From positions 1 to 13,192 of the forward strand of contig JBDTKH010000024.1 of assembly GCA_039935415.1 (NCBI GenBank): DNA of 13,192 bases, written 5' to 3'. This stretch comes from Palsa-870 sp039935415 (GTDB lineage Bacteria; Chloroflexota; Dormibacteria; Dormibacterales; Dormibacteraceae). This document shows positions 1 to 9,971 of the stretch, piece by piece; positions within the stretch are counted from its first letter, which is position 1; each line of letters begins with the position of its first letter. The position numbers and the translations under genes are program-made. Under the pieces are notes generated by a model. It was not told the origin of the DNA, did no database searches, and was given only the letters and a program-made list of their open reading frames with translations.

Positions 1-2915
<2,915 letters not shown>

Positions 2916-2924
2916 TGAGTCGAA

Positions 2925-2930
2925 ACTGTA
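2925..2930 (-). promoter_or_regulatory. Possible -10 element of gltB
   Basis: TACAGT fits the TANNNT pattern of bacterial -10 boxes and lies 9 nt before the GTG start of gltB. No Shine-Dalgarno sequence occurs between them, so a leaderless or nearly leaderless mRNA would result. I could not find a -35 hexamer at 16-18 bp. The call rests on the same arrangement at other genes of the window. Confidence 0.35.
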
Positions 2931-2995
2931 TTCGGGAGCCGGCCAGCGAGCTAGTGTGCCAGCACCAAAAAAACCGGTGGATCGTTATGTGGTTG

Positions 2996-4723
2996 TCACA
3001 TTCCCAAGAGGGCCTGGACGCGCAGTGCGACGGCCAGGTTCAGGCGAGTCTCAGGGTCCTCGAGATCGACGCCGCCGATCTCCCGGATCCGGTCCAGCCG
3101 ATACCGGAGCGTGTTCGGGTGGACTCGGAGCCGCTGGGCGGCCTGCTGCTGCTCACCCGTTTCCAGGTACGCCCGGAGGGTGGCGACCAGGCTTCCCTTG
3201 CGCGAGCTGTCGTGCTCGATGAGCGGCCCGAGGTGCCGCCGGCTGTAGTCGACCAGGCGCTCGTCGGTGACCGCGGCCAGCAGCCCGGTCAGGCCGAGCT
3301 CGGGTACCGCGACCACCTGGCTCCAGCGCTTGAACCGGGCCAGCGATTCCATCACCGACGTGACCTCGCGGAGCGCACCGGCGACTCCGACCGGCGCCTC
3401 GGCCGGGCCGCTGAAGCCGACCGAAACCGTGAAGCCCGGCTTCCAGTCGGCGATCGCCTGCCTGATCTGCAGGCCGAGCGCGTGGCCGCGGGCCTGGTGG
3501 TCCCCGCCCTCCGTGCCCAGAGGCAGCAGCGAGACGACCTGGTCGGACCGCCCCTGGACCAGGGCGCGCGGATAGCTGGCTCGGACCACGGCGGTCACCC
3601 GGCGCAGGAAGTCGCGCTTGAGGGCCTGGATCGCGTCCTCCGAAACCTGCCGCGAGCGGTTGAAGCCGCGGAAGTCGTCGATGTCGACCAGCATCACGAT
3701 GTGGCTGCCGTGCAGCGGGTAGCCGAGGTGACGCGCCCGGCGCTGGGCCGCAGCCTCATCGCCGTAGGTCCCGTGGAGCAGATCCTCCAGGAACTCGCCG
3801 CGGACCCGTCCCTCGACCTCGGACAGCTCGCGCTCCTTGGCGATGGCGAGGGCCAGCACGAGCGCCGCCTGCTCGATCGCCATGAAGGCGAGCTCCTCGT
3901 TGTGGGGCGGGTGGTCGAGGATCGAGATGTAACCGAGCACCTGGTTGGCGGCGAGGATCGGGGCGATGAGCCGCTCGCGTGACATCCCGAGGTGCGGGTA
4001 GGCCCCCACCTTGACCGGCCCGCGCTTCGCCTCGACCTCGCGCAGCATGCGCTGGATCTGCGGGTCGAAGAGCACCCGCGGCGGCGTGCCCTGGCGGAGG
4101 ATCGTCTCCTTGCGATGCGGGTCGGCGCTCCCGCCGGCGTGGGCGAGCAGGTGGAAGCTGGCGTCCTCGACCACGACCGCGCTCTCGAGCAGCTCGGCGA
4201 GCGTCCGGCAGATCTCGTTGACGCCCTTGCCGTCGAGCACCAGCTCGGTGAACCGGTGGTGGATCTCGATCGAGCGCTTGAGGCGCGAGTGCTCGGCGTT
4301 GATGATGCGCTCGAGCAGAGGAGCCATCAGGTCGATGAGCGCCACGTCGGCGGCGACCGTGAACAGCGGGACGTTCAGGCGGTCGGCCTCGGTCAGCATC
4401 TCCGGGGGCAGCTTGCGGAGGTAGGGCAGCGGCCGCACCACCAGGCCAGCGCCGCCCGAGTCGGCGATCCGGGCGACCAGGCGGACCTGGGCCTCGCGGT
4501 CGTCCTTGATCGGGAAGCCCGTCGTGAACATGAGGTCGCCGGCGCGCGGCTGCACCTCAGGCGTCTCCATCGAGCGCGCCCACTCGATCGTGCGGTCGAG
4601 TCCGTCCGCGCCGGCCACCAGCTTGGCCTGGGCGAAGGCGCCCGACCGCATCACCTGGCGGACGGTCGGCCGGGGCTCGACCTCGGCTTCCTCGAGCTTC
4701 TCGGTCGCCTTCTTGGTCGCCAT
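2996..4723 (-). CDS. PucR/CdaR-type transcriptional regulator
   Basis: The 575-residue cytoplasmic protein has the layout of the PucR family. Residues about 18-140 are the N-terminal PucR (purine catabolism regulator-like) ligand domain, beginning PTVRQVM. A middle part (about 150-290) contains a GAF-like stretch around the VVVEDASFHLLAHAGG segment. A CdaR GGDEF-like segment follows (about 310-440, including VMLVDIDDFRGFNR). A C-terminal helix-turn-helix occupies about 510-575, with HPNTLRYRLDRI from residue 535, the most conserved signature of the family. Members activate purine, proline or sugar-acid catabolism genes; the target here is unknown. ATG 4723 is preferred over the upstream TTG 4759 because that TTG sits inside a well-placed -35 hexamer and the first extra residues look non-native. 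The gene lies 80 bp upstream of gltB on the same strand, so read-through into gltB is possible. The family is sure; the effector and regulon are not. Confidence 0.92.
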   Translation of the reverse strand: MATKKATEKLEEAEVEPRPTVRQVMRSGAFAQAKLVAGADGLDRTIEWARSMETPEVQPRAGDLMFTTGFPIKDDREAQVRLVARIADSGGAGLVVRPLPYLRKLPPEMLTEADRLNVPLFTVAADVALIDLMAPLLERIINAEHSRLKRSIEIHHRFTELVLDGKGVNEICRTLAELLESAVVVEDASFHLLAHAGGSADPHRKETILRQGTPPRVLFDPQIQRMLREVEAKRGPVKVGAYPHLGMSRERLIAPILAANQVLGYISILDHPPHNEELAFMAIEQAALVLALAIAKERELSEVEGRVRGEFLEDLLHGTYGDEAAAQRRARHLGYPLHGSHIVMLVDIDDFRGFNRSRQVSEDAIQALKRDFLRRVTAVVRASYPRALVQGRSDQVVSLLPLGTEGGDHQARGHALGLQIRQAIADWKPGFTVSVGFSGPAEAPVGVAGALREVTSVMESLARFKRWSQVVAVPELGLTGLLAAVTDERLVDYSRRHLGPLIEHDSSRKGSLVATLRAYLETGEQQQAAQRLRVHPNTLRYRLDRIREIGGVDLEDPETRLNLAVALRVQALLGM

Positions 4724-4730
4724 CGACCCA

Positions 4731-4759
4731 AGCTTAGGGTGTGGACGGAGGACAATCAA
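4731..4759 (-). promoter_or_regulatory. Leaderless promoter of the PucR-type regulator
   Basis: On the minus strand TTGATT (4759-4754) and TAAGCT (4736-4731) are separated by exactly 17 bp, and TAAGCT is 7 nt before ATG 4723. That puts the expected transcription start on or next to the A of the ATG. No Shine-Dalgarno site is present. This is the most complete promoter of the window. Confidence 0.6.
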
Positions 4760-4810
4760 CCGCGCTTCAGCCTTGTGTCGCGACCACTAGGCGAGTTTCG
4801 ACGCAGCGCG

Positions 4811-4816
4811 TAATCT
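4811..4816 (+). promoter_or_regulatory. -10 element of the small zinc-binding protein gene
   Basis: TAATCT matches the -10 consensus at four of six positions including the key TA and final T, and lies 7 nt before ATG 4824. No ribosome binding site is present in the interval. No clear -35 hexamer is seen at 16-18 bp. It is divergent from the regulator promoter at 4731-4759. Confidence 0.45.
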
Positions 4817-4823
4817 CCAGTAC

Positions 4824-4997
4824 ATGACCCACGTAGAGGCCCCAGCGTGCGACCGGCACGAGAAGGCAGTGACGATGCGGCTGCAGACGATGCACTCCGA
4901 CTCGACCCGGCCCGAGACAGTCGTCGGTCTGTACGAGTGTCCCGAATGCGGTCACGAGCGACGGGTGCCCATCACGCCGAACGAAAACGCTGCGTAG
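4824..4997 (+). CDS. Small possible zinc-binding protein (57 aa), unknown function
   Basis: A 57-codon reading frame runs from ATG 4824 to TAG 4995-4997. It carries two metal-ligand-like pairs: Cys9-x2-His12 and Cys39-x2-Cys42, the latter in the segment YECPECGHERR. That is the knuckle of a zinc ribbon followed by a basic patch, as seen in small nucleic-acid or protein-binding ribbons. I do not recognise a named family. Support for a real gene comes from the -10 box 7 nt before the ATG, the divergent arrangement with the regulator, the zinc-knuckle motif and the inverted repeat just after the stop codon. No membrane segment or signal peptide is visible. It could be a regulator or an accessory factor; the function is open. 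Confidence 0.6.
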   Translation: MTHVEAPACDRHEKAVTMRLQTMHSDSTRPETVVGLYECPECGHERRVPITPNENAA

Positions 4998-5018
4998 TTA
5001 AGCGCGCGCGTTTCCGGG

Positions 5019-5041
5019 GTGGCCGGGTTGAACCCGGCCAC
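5019..5041. terminator. Strong hairpin, likely bidirectional terminator
   Basis: GTGGCCGGGT (5019-5028) and its exact reverse complement ACCCGGCCAC (5032-5041) flank the triloop TGA, a perfect 10-bp GC-rich stem. It lies 22 nt after the small zinc-binding ORF and between two convergent genes. No U tract follows on either strand (GACTTTGTT on the plus side), so it would be a U-less hairpin terminator or a transcript-end stabiliser. The dyad is certain; the role is inferred. Confidence 0.55.
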
Positions 5042-5115
5042 GACTTTGTTCCAATCACTGCCAACCATCGCCACCAGTAGCTACTCCGAAAATTCCATCG
5101 ACAGGAAGGTGAGCA

Positions 5116-5140
5116 GCGCCTGCGGCGAAGCCGCACGCGC
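5116..5140. repeat. Inverted repeat, second hairpin behind acnA
   Basis: TGCGGC (5121-5126) and GCCGCA (5130-5135) enclose the loop GAA. After one C/C mismatch the pairing continues with GCGC (5116-5119) and GCGC (5137-5140), giving 10 paired bases in total. It lies in the 3' region of acnA and may be part of its transcript end. Confidence 0.55.
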
Positions 5141-5141
5141 G

Positions 5142-5168
5142 ATGAGCGGAAACGCCGTTTCCTCTCAT
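5142..5168. repeat. Inverted repeat, hairpin nearest the acnA stop codon
   Basis: ATGAG-c-GGAAAC (5142-5153) pairs with GTTTCC-t-CTCAT (5157-5168) around the triloop GCC: 11 paired positions with a single internal mismatch. It begins 18 nt past the acnA stop codon, where a terminator or a 3' stabilising hairpin would be expected. No poly-U follows. Confidence 0.55.
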
Positions 5169-5186
5169 ACCTACGCCGCCTAGGCG

Positions 5187-7889
5187 CTAGCTCTCGGCGA
5201 TCAGCTCGCGAAGCACCTGCGGCAGAATGCCGCCGTGGTGCATGTAGCCCGCCTCGGTGTCGTTGTCGACCCGCGAGTGGGTTTTGAAAACAGTCTTCTT
5301 GCCATCGTCGGCGACCGCCTCGACCTCCACCGCCTGGCCAGGCTTGTTGCCCGCGAGGCCGCGGATGGTGAACCGCTCGCGCCCGGTCAGGCCGAGCGAC
5401 TGGAGGTTTTCGCCCTGCGCGAATTCGAGCGGCAAGATGCCCATACCGACGAGGTTGGACCGGTGGATCCGTTCGAAGGTCTCGGCGATGACCGCGCGCA
5501 CGCCGAGCAGCAGCGGGCCCTTGGCCGCCCAGTCGCGGGATGAGCCCGCCCCGTACTCCTTGCCGGCGATGACGATGAGCGGCACGTCCTCGGAGCGATA
5601 AGTCTCAGACGCATCGAAGATAGTCATCTCGGCACCGTCCGGCAGGTGCACCGTCCAGTAGCCCTCGCGCTCGACCAGCTTGTTGCGCAGCCGGATGTTG
5701 CCGAACGTGCCGCGCGCCATCACCTCGTGATTACCACGGCGTGCGCCGAAGCTGTTGAAGTCGGGCCGCTGCACCCCGTGCGCGATCAGGTACTTGCCCG
5801 CCGGGCTGTCGACCGGGATCGCGCCCGCGGGGGAGATGTGGTCGGTCGTGACGGAGTCCCCGAGCACTGCAAGCACGCGCGCGCCCTCGACGTCGGTGAC
5901 TGCGAGAGGCTGCGGTCCAAAGCCTTCGAAGTAAGGGGGCTCCTTCACGTAGGTCGACTTCTCGTCCCACTGGAAGATCGGTCCCGTCGGCGCGGCCATC
6001 TTCTTCCAGTGCTCATCCCCTTCGAAGATCCGCGAGTACTCGCGTTTGAACATGTCCTGCTGCACGCACTTCTGCACCACCGCGTTCACCTCCGCCTGCG
6101 AGGGCCAGAGCTCGGCCAGCATCACTGCCTTGCCGTCGGGCGTGTAGCCGATGGGGTCCTTCGTGAGGTCGATGTTCACTGTGCCCGCGAGCGCGTACGC
6201 GACCACCAGCGGCGGCGAGCCGAGGTAGCTGGCCTTGACCAGCGGGTGGATGCGGGACTCGAAGTTGCGGTTGCCTGAAAGGACGGCGACGACGCTGAGG
6301 TTCTCGGCGATGACGGTGGCTTCGACCTCGGGGCTCGAGAGCGGACCCGAGTTTCCGATGCAGGTCGTGCACCCATACCCGACGAGGAAGAACCCGAGCT
6401 TCTCGAGCGGTTTCATCAGCCCGGCCGTCTCCAGGTAGTCCGTCACGACGCGCGAGCCGGGGGCGAGGCTGGTCTTGACGTACGGATTGACCTCCAGCCC
6501 GAGCTCCACCGCTTTCTTCGCGAGCAGGCCGGCGGCGACCATCACCGACGGGTTGGAGGTGTTGGTGCAGCTGGTGATGGCGGCGATCACGACGCAGCCG
6601 TGCTCGAGCTGCGCATCGGGCTTCGCGGCAACAGCCACGCGTGCCCGGCCGTCGACCGGCCCTCCCTCGTCGAGCAGGCGGCCGATCGCTTCGCTGCTCG
6701 GCCTCACCTCTTTGCCGAATGCGGTCGTGAAGCTCTGCCACACGTTGGGCAGCGAGACGCGGTCCTGCGGGCGCTTCGGCCCGGCCAGGCTGGGCTCGAT
6801 CTTGCTGAGGTCGAGCTCGAGCAGCTCGGTGAACTTCGGCGTCGGCTCGCCGTCCGTGCGGAACAGCCCCTGCTCCTTGGCGTAGCGCTCGACCAGGTCG
6901 ATCTGCTCGCGACTGCGCCCGGTGATGTCGAGGTAGCGGAGCGTCTGGGCATCGACCGGGAACAGCGCTGACGTCGCCCCGTACTCGGGGCACATGTTGC
7001 TCATAGTCGCGCGGTCCGGCACCGACAGGCTCGACAGGCCGTCGCCGCAGAACTCGACGAACTTCTCCACCACGCCGTGCTTGCGCAGCATCTCTGTCAG
7101 CGTGAGCACGAGGTCGGTGGCCGTCGAGCCTGCCGGCAGCGCGCCGTGGAAGCGCACGCCGACGACGATCGGGGTTGGGAGGTAAGCCGGCTGGCCAAGC
7201 GTCGCCGCCTCGGCCTCGATGCCGCCCACGCCCCAACCGAGCACGCCGAGCCCGTTGACCATCGTCGTGTGCGAGTCGGTTCCCATGAGCGTGTCGGGGA
7301 TTGCGACCTTGCGCCCGCCCATCTCACGCACCTGCACCACCTTCGCGACATGTTCGAGGTTCACCTGGTGGCAGATGCCCATGCCCGGCGGCACGAGCGA
7401 GAAGTTGTGGAACGCCTGCTGTGCCCAGCGCAGCAGCGCGTAGCGCTCGAAGTTGCGCTCGATCTCCTTTTCGATGTTGCGCGTGTAGGAGTCGCGGAAG
7501 CCGAACGAGTCGACCTGCACGGAGTGGTCGATGATCAGGTCGACGGGGACGAGCGGGTCGACCTTTCCCGCGTCTTTGCCCGCGCGCTTCATCGCCGATC
7601 GCATCGCCGCCAGGTCGACCACAGCGGGGACGCCGGTGAAGTCCTGCATCAGGACCCGCGCGGGGAGAAACGGCAGCTCAACACCGTGCGCCGGCGCCGC
7701 TGGCCACGCGGCCAGCGCAGCGACGTTCTCCTCCTTCGTCGTGCCCGCTTCCGCAAGCCGGATGATGCCCTCCAGCAGGACCTTCACGGTCTTCGGCAGC
7801 CCGGACGCGTCGCGCATGCCGGCCTTCGGCAGCCCGCTCAGTGGGTAGAACTCGAAGTCTGTACCCGCAAGTTTGGTCCTGTCGATCAT
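5187..7889 (-). CDS. acnA: Aconitate hydratase A
   Basis: The 900-residue cytoplasmic [4Fe-4S] enzyme interconverts citrate and isocitrate in the TCA cycle. Length and sequence fit the AcnA/IRP1 branch (E. coli AcnA is 891 residues). The three cluster ligands are visible: Cys441 in SCTNTSNP and Cys507 and Cys510 in GYGCTTCIGN. Other signatures are DHSVQVDSFG, MGTDSHTTMVNGLGVLGWGVGGIEAE, the SGNRNFESRIHP segment and, in the C-terminal swivel domain, GDSVTTDHISPAG, RRGNHEVMARGTF and AGKEYGAGSSRDWAAKG. ATG 7889 is preceded by AGGA (7900-7897) at a 7-nt distance. The gene starts 12 bp after the malQ stop codon on the same strand, so both are very likely co-transcribed. It ends in a region with several hairpins. 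AcnA proteins can moonlight as RNA-binding regulators when the cluster is lost, but nothing in this window shows that here. Confidence 0.98.
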   Translation of the reverse strand: MIDRTKLAGTDFEFYPLSGLPKAGMRDASGLPKTVKVLLEGIIRLAEAGTTKEENVAALAAWPAAPAHGVELPFLPARVLMQDFTGVPAVVDLAAMRSAMKRAGKDAGKVDPLVPVDLIIDHSVQVDSFGFRDSYTRNIEKEIERNFERYALLRWAQQAFHNFSLVPPGMGICHQVNLEHVAKVVQVREMGGRKVAIPDTLMGTDSHTTMVNGLGVLGWGVGGIEAEAATLGQPAYLPTPIVVGVRFHGALPAGSTATDLVLTLTEMLRKHGVVEKFVEFCGDGLSSLSVPDRATMSNMCPEYGATSALFPVDAQTLRYLDITGRSREQIDLVERYAKEQGLFRTDGEPTPKFTELLELDLSKIEPSLAGPKRPQDRVSLPNVWQSFTTAFGKEVRPSSEAIGRLLDEGGPVDGRARVAVAAKPDAQLEHGCVVIAAITSCTNTSNPSVMVAAGLLAKKAVELGLEVNPYVKTSLAPGSRVVTDYLETAGLMKPLEKLGFFLVGYGCTTCIGNSGPLSSPEVEATVIAENLSVVAVLSGNRNFESRIHPLVKASYLGSPPLVVAYALAGTVNIDLTKDPIGYTPDGKAVMLAELWPSQAEVNAVVQKCVQQDMFKREYSRIFEGDEHWKKMAAPTGPIFQWDEKSTYVKEPPYFEGFGPQPLAVTDVEGARVLAVLGDSVTTDHISPAGAIPVDSPAGKYLIAHGVQRPDFNSFGARRGNHEVMARGTFGNIRLRNKLVEREGYWTVHLPDGAEMTIFDASETYRSEDVPLIVIAGKEYGAGSSRDWAAKGPLLLGVRAVIAETFERIHRSNLVGMGILPLEFAQGENLQSLGLTGRERFTIRGLAGNKPGQAVEVEAVADDGKKTVFKTHSRVDNDTEAGYMHHGGILPQVLRELIAES

Positions 7890-7896
7890 GAACAGA

Positions 7897-7900
7897 TCCT
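7897..7900 (-). promoter_or_regulatory. Shine-Dalgarno site of acnA
   Basis: AGGA lies 7 nt before ATG 7889 inside the 12-bp gap to malQ. It is the only clear ribosome binding site among the starts examined in this window and supports internal translation initiation within a malQ-acnA mRNA. Confidence 0.65.
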
Positions 7901-7901
7901 A

Positions 7902-9551
7902 CTAGCGGCGCGAATCGCGCATGGCTTGCGCGATGCGGAGCACGCCGTCGGCGCCCTCTATCTCTTCCATCACCGTTGGCAGCGCGCGCCGCCAGTTCGG
8001 GAATTCCTTCGTCGTGCCTGGCACATTCGGGCGCTCGTGCACTCCCAGCGCGTCCTCCAGCGAGGCGAGCACGATGCGTGGACGTCCGCGCGCAAGAGCG
8101 TCGTAAGCGGTCACGGCGACATCGATCGGTGGCGTGTCGTCGGGAAGATGGGTCATGTTCACGAGCTTCTCTCGCAGGTGGTGGAGACGATGCTCCGGCT
8201 CGCTCAGCGTCCAGATCCCGGCGACCGTCGGGAGGTCGTGCGTCTCGATCGCGGCGACCGCGTCGCGCGGCCAGCGCGACGGCTCGGAGCCCTCGAACCA
8301 GAGCAGCCGGTACGAGAGCGAGCCCCTCTTGCGCAGGTGCTGCCGCACGGTAGGCTCCACGAGTCCCAGATCCTCGCCCACAACGAACGCGCCGGACCGC
8401 CGGCTCTCGTTGGCGAGCAGCGCGAGGAGGATCGCCGCGGGTTGGTGAACGTAAGCGCCGTGCGCCGCCGACATGCCTTCGGGGATCCAGAACAGGCGGA
8501 AGAGCCCCATCACGTGGTCGAGCCGGATGCCCGCCGCATGACGGGAAGCGGAGCGGATCGCGTCGACGAACGGCTCCCAATGGACGCGGCCTAGCTTCCA
8601 CGGGTTGAACGCGGGCAAGCCCCAGTCCTGGCCGTCGCGAAAGAACTCGTCGGGCGGCGCGCCTACGCGAATCCCCGGCGCGAGGTACTCCTGCCAGCGC
8701 CACGCGTCGAACCCATCCGAGGCGAAGCCGACAGGGACGTCCATGATGAGCCCGATCTCTCGCGCAGCCCGCGCGAGCTGCCGGTCGAGGTGGAACTGGA
8801 GCCATTCGTTGAAGGCGACGCGCTCGGCGAGACGGCCGCGAGCGGGCTCCAACCCTGTCCCGTCTGGGTGGCGCACGTCCTCGGGCCAGCTCCGCCACTC
8901 GGGGCCGAGCACCTCGCAGATCGCGTTGAACGTGGCGAAGTCCCGCAGCGCGCGGCCCTGCCGGCGAACCCAGGAATCGAGGCCGGCCGGGCTCGGTGCC
9001 GCTCGAAAGATCTGCTCGAGCGCCTGGGACTTCAGCTGGAAGACCTGGTCGTAGTCGATCAGGGGCTGCTCGTTGAGCTTGCGCCCGCTGCCGCGCAATG
9101 CCTCCAGGTCGGATGCGATCGCGGAGGCGCCTTCGACTTCCTCGACCCTCAGGTAGACGATGTTGCGAAAACGCCGGGTCGAGGCGTAGTAAGGCGATGG
9201 TTGGTAGGGAAGGGTCGGGGTCTGCGCGCCGAGCGGGTTGAGCAGGATCGATGTCGCGCCCGCGCGGCGAGACCAGCGCGCGAAGCGGCGGAGGTCGGCG
9301 AAGTCGCCGATCCCCCAGCTCTCTTTCGAACGCAGCGCGTAGAGCTGCAACGCCCAGCCCCACGCGCGCTCCGGAGGCGTGGCGCATGGGTCTGGTGAGA
9401 GGCGGCCGCGGCGCAGGCGGGGCGGCCGGTCGCCCGTGGCGCCCATGGCGGTGAGGATCGCCTGCTCGGTCTCCGGTGGGGTCCCCACCAGGTGGCCCTC
9501 CCAGCTGTAGTAGGCCGGCATGACTCCCCAGTGCCTGGACTGCTCGGACAT
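7902..9551 (-). CDS. malQ: 4-alpha-glucanotransferase (amylomaltase, GH77)
   Basis: The 549-residue cytoplasmic enzyme moves alpha-1,4-glucan segments between maltooligosaccharides and is used in maltodextrin and glycogen turnover. The catalytic triad of the GH77 family is intact: nucleophile Asp345 in GIRLDHVMGLFR, acid/base Glu393 in VVGEDLG, and Asp439 in AIETHDLPTV. Further signatures are WGIGDFADLRRF, PSPYYASTRRFRN, DVPVGFASDGFDAW and the C-terminal ERPNVPGTT...NWRR. A short N-terminal extension starting with RHWGV precedes the barrel, as in other bacterial MalQ proteins. The chosen ATG 9551 gives MSEQSRHWGV. ATG 9578 and a further upstream start exist, but ATG 9578 overlaps the start codon of the divergent cupin gene, and a -10-like GATACT stands 7 nt before 9551. 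It forms a probable operon with acnA. No other maltose or glycogen genes are in view. Confidence 0.93.
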   Translation of the reverse strand: MSEQSRHWGVMPAYYSWEGHLVGTPPETEQAILTAMGATGDRPPRLRRGRLSPDPCATPPERAWGWALQLYALRSKESWGIGDFADLRRFARWSRRAGATSILLNPLGAQTPTLPYQPSPYYASTRRFRNIVYLRVEEVEGASAIASDLEALRGSGRKLNEQPLIDYDQVFQLKSQALEQIFRAAPSPAGLDSWVRRQGRALRDFATFNAICEVLGPEWRSWPEDVRHPDGTGLEPARGRLAERVAFNEWLQFHLDRQLARAAREIGLIMDVPVGFASDGFDAWRWQEYLAPGIRVGAPPDEFFRDGQDWGLPAFNPWKLGRVHWEPFVDAIRSASRHAAGIRLDHVMGLFRLFWIPEGMSAAHGAYVHQPAAILLALLANESRRSGAFVVGEDLGLVEPTVRQHLRKRGSLSYRLLWFEGSEPSRWPRDAVAAIETHDLPTVAGIWTLSEPEHRLHHLREKLVNMTHLPDDTPPIDVAVTAYDALARGRPRIVLASLEDALGVHERPNVPGTTKEFPNWRRALPTVMEEIEGADGVLRIAQAMRDSRR

Positions 9552-9558
9552 CGCGGCA

Positions 9559-9566
9559 AGTATCGT
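9559..9566. promoter_or_regulatory. Overlapping divergent -10 elements of malQ and the cupin gene
   Basis: On the plus strand TATCGT (9561-9566) lies 10 nt before the cupin ATG. On the minus strand GATACT (9564-9559) lies 7 nt before malQ ATG 9551. The two hexamers share four base pairs, so both genes could not be initiated at the same time if both are used. No good -35 hexamer is seen for either. Tentative. Confidence 0.3.
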
Positions 9567-9576
9567 TTCAGAGGTC

Positions 9577-9966
9577 ATGAGCAAGCTGCACCATGTGCCT
9601 GGCGAGGCCTGTACCCCGGGCACGGCGCAGACGTCGGGCATGCGGCGCCTGGCCGCGGTGTCAGGCGAGACCGTCGGCAGCCACGCGATCTGGATGGGCG
9701 AGACGCACGTCGAGCCCGGCGTCGCGTCCGGCCCGCATCACCACGGTGAGAGCGAGACCGGGATCTACGTCGTCTCGGGTCACCCCGAGTTCATCTATAT
9801 AGAAGGAGAGAGCGAGGTCCGCGTGCGGACCAAGCCCGGCGACTACATCTACATCCCGCCGTTCGTCCACCACATCGAGTCCAACGCGCATTCCGAGGAG
9901 GAGGCTGTGGTCGTGATCGCCCGGACGACACAGGAAGCGATAGTGGAGAACCTGGACCGACTCTAG
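9577..9966 (+). CDS. Small single-domain cupin protein (cupin_2 type), unknown substrate
   Basis: The 129-residue protein is a one-domain beta-barrel cupin. Motif 1 is at residues 52-68 (GPHHHGESETG...SG) with His54, His56 and Glu60 as probable metal ligands. Motif 2 is at 87-103 (PGDYIYIPPFVHHIESN) with the fourth ligand at His98 or His99. This His3Glu set is typical for Fe/Mn cupins such as isomerases, dioxygenases and sugar- or small-molecule-binding proteins. The sequence alone does not give the reaction. No signal peptide is seen. ATG 9577 is chosen because MSKLHHVPGE begins the conserved part; an upstream start at 9520 would add 19 residues that lie inside malQ. It is divergent from malQ and ends 5 bp from the convergent gene at 9972, with no room for a terminator. 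Confidence 0.85.
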   Translation: MSKLHHVPGEACTPGTAQTSGMRRLAAVSGETVGSHAIWMGETHVEPGVASGPHHHGESETGIYVVSGHPEFIYIEGESEVRVRTKPGDYIYIPPFVHHIESNAHSEEEAVVVIARTTQEAIVENLDRL

Positions 9967-9971
9967 CTTTC

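Larger units (their letters stand above)
4998..5186. other. 189-bp convergent intergenic region full of inverted repeats
   Basis: No convincing gene is visible between the small zinc-binding ORF and the end of acnA. The stretch contains three hairpin-forming inverted repeats (5019-5041, 5116-5140, 5142-5168) and two perfect 10-bp palindromes (AGTAGCTACT at 5076-5085 and CGCCTAGGCG at 5177-5186). A 37-codon minus-strand reading frame (5168-5055) overlaps the repeats and is not called. Confidence 0.6.

Noticed and set aside
2967..2973. T7 tract (minus strand) after the PucR-type regulator gene as an intrinsic terminator
   Set aside because: No GC-rich stem precedes the T run; only a 4-bp CACC/GGTG pairing flanks it, so a Rho-independent terminator cannot be supported.
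4724..4759. TTG 4759 as the start of the PucR-type regulator
   Set aside because: The TTG is the beginning of the -35 hexamer TTGATT, placed 17 bp before the -10 box. The downstream ATG 4723 fits a leaderless promoter.
5019..5041. tRNA or riboswitch in the region after the small zinc-binding ORF
   Set aside because: The stem-loop superficially resembles a T-arm, but no acceptor, D or anticodon arms can be built around it.
5055..5168. 37-codon minus-strand reading frame behind acnA
   Set aside because: It overlaps two hairpins, has no recognisable motif and only a poor ribosome site. The inverted repeats explain the sequence better.
5116..5168. Iron-responsive-element-like hairpins acting with aconitase
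   Set aside because: The loops are three bases long, and there is neither a CAGUGN-type loop nor a bulged C. Nothing beyond the position suggests IRP-type binding.
9549..9641. Upstream starts of malQ at 9641 or ATG 9578
   Set aside because: The first would run far into the cupin coding region. The second overlaps the cupin ATG in the palindrome CATG. Conserved sequence begins only at RHWGV after ATG 9551. ATG 9578 cannot be fully excluded.
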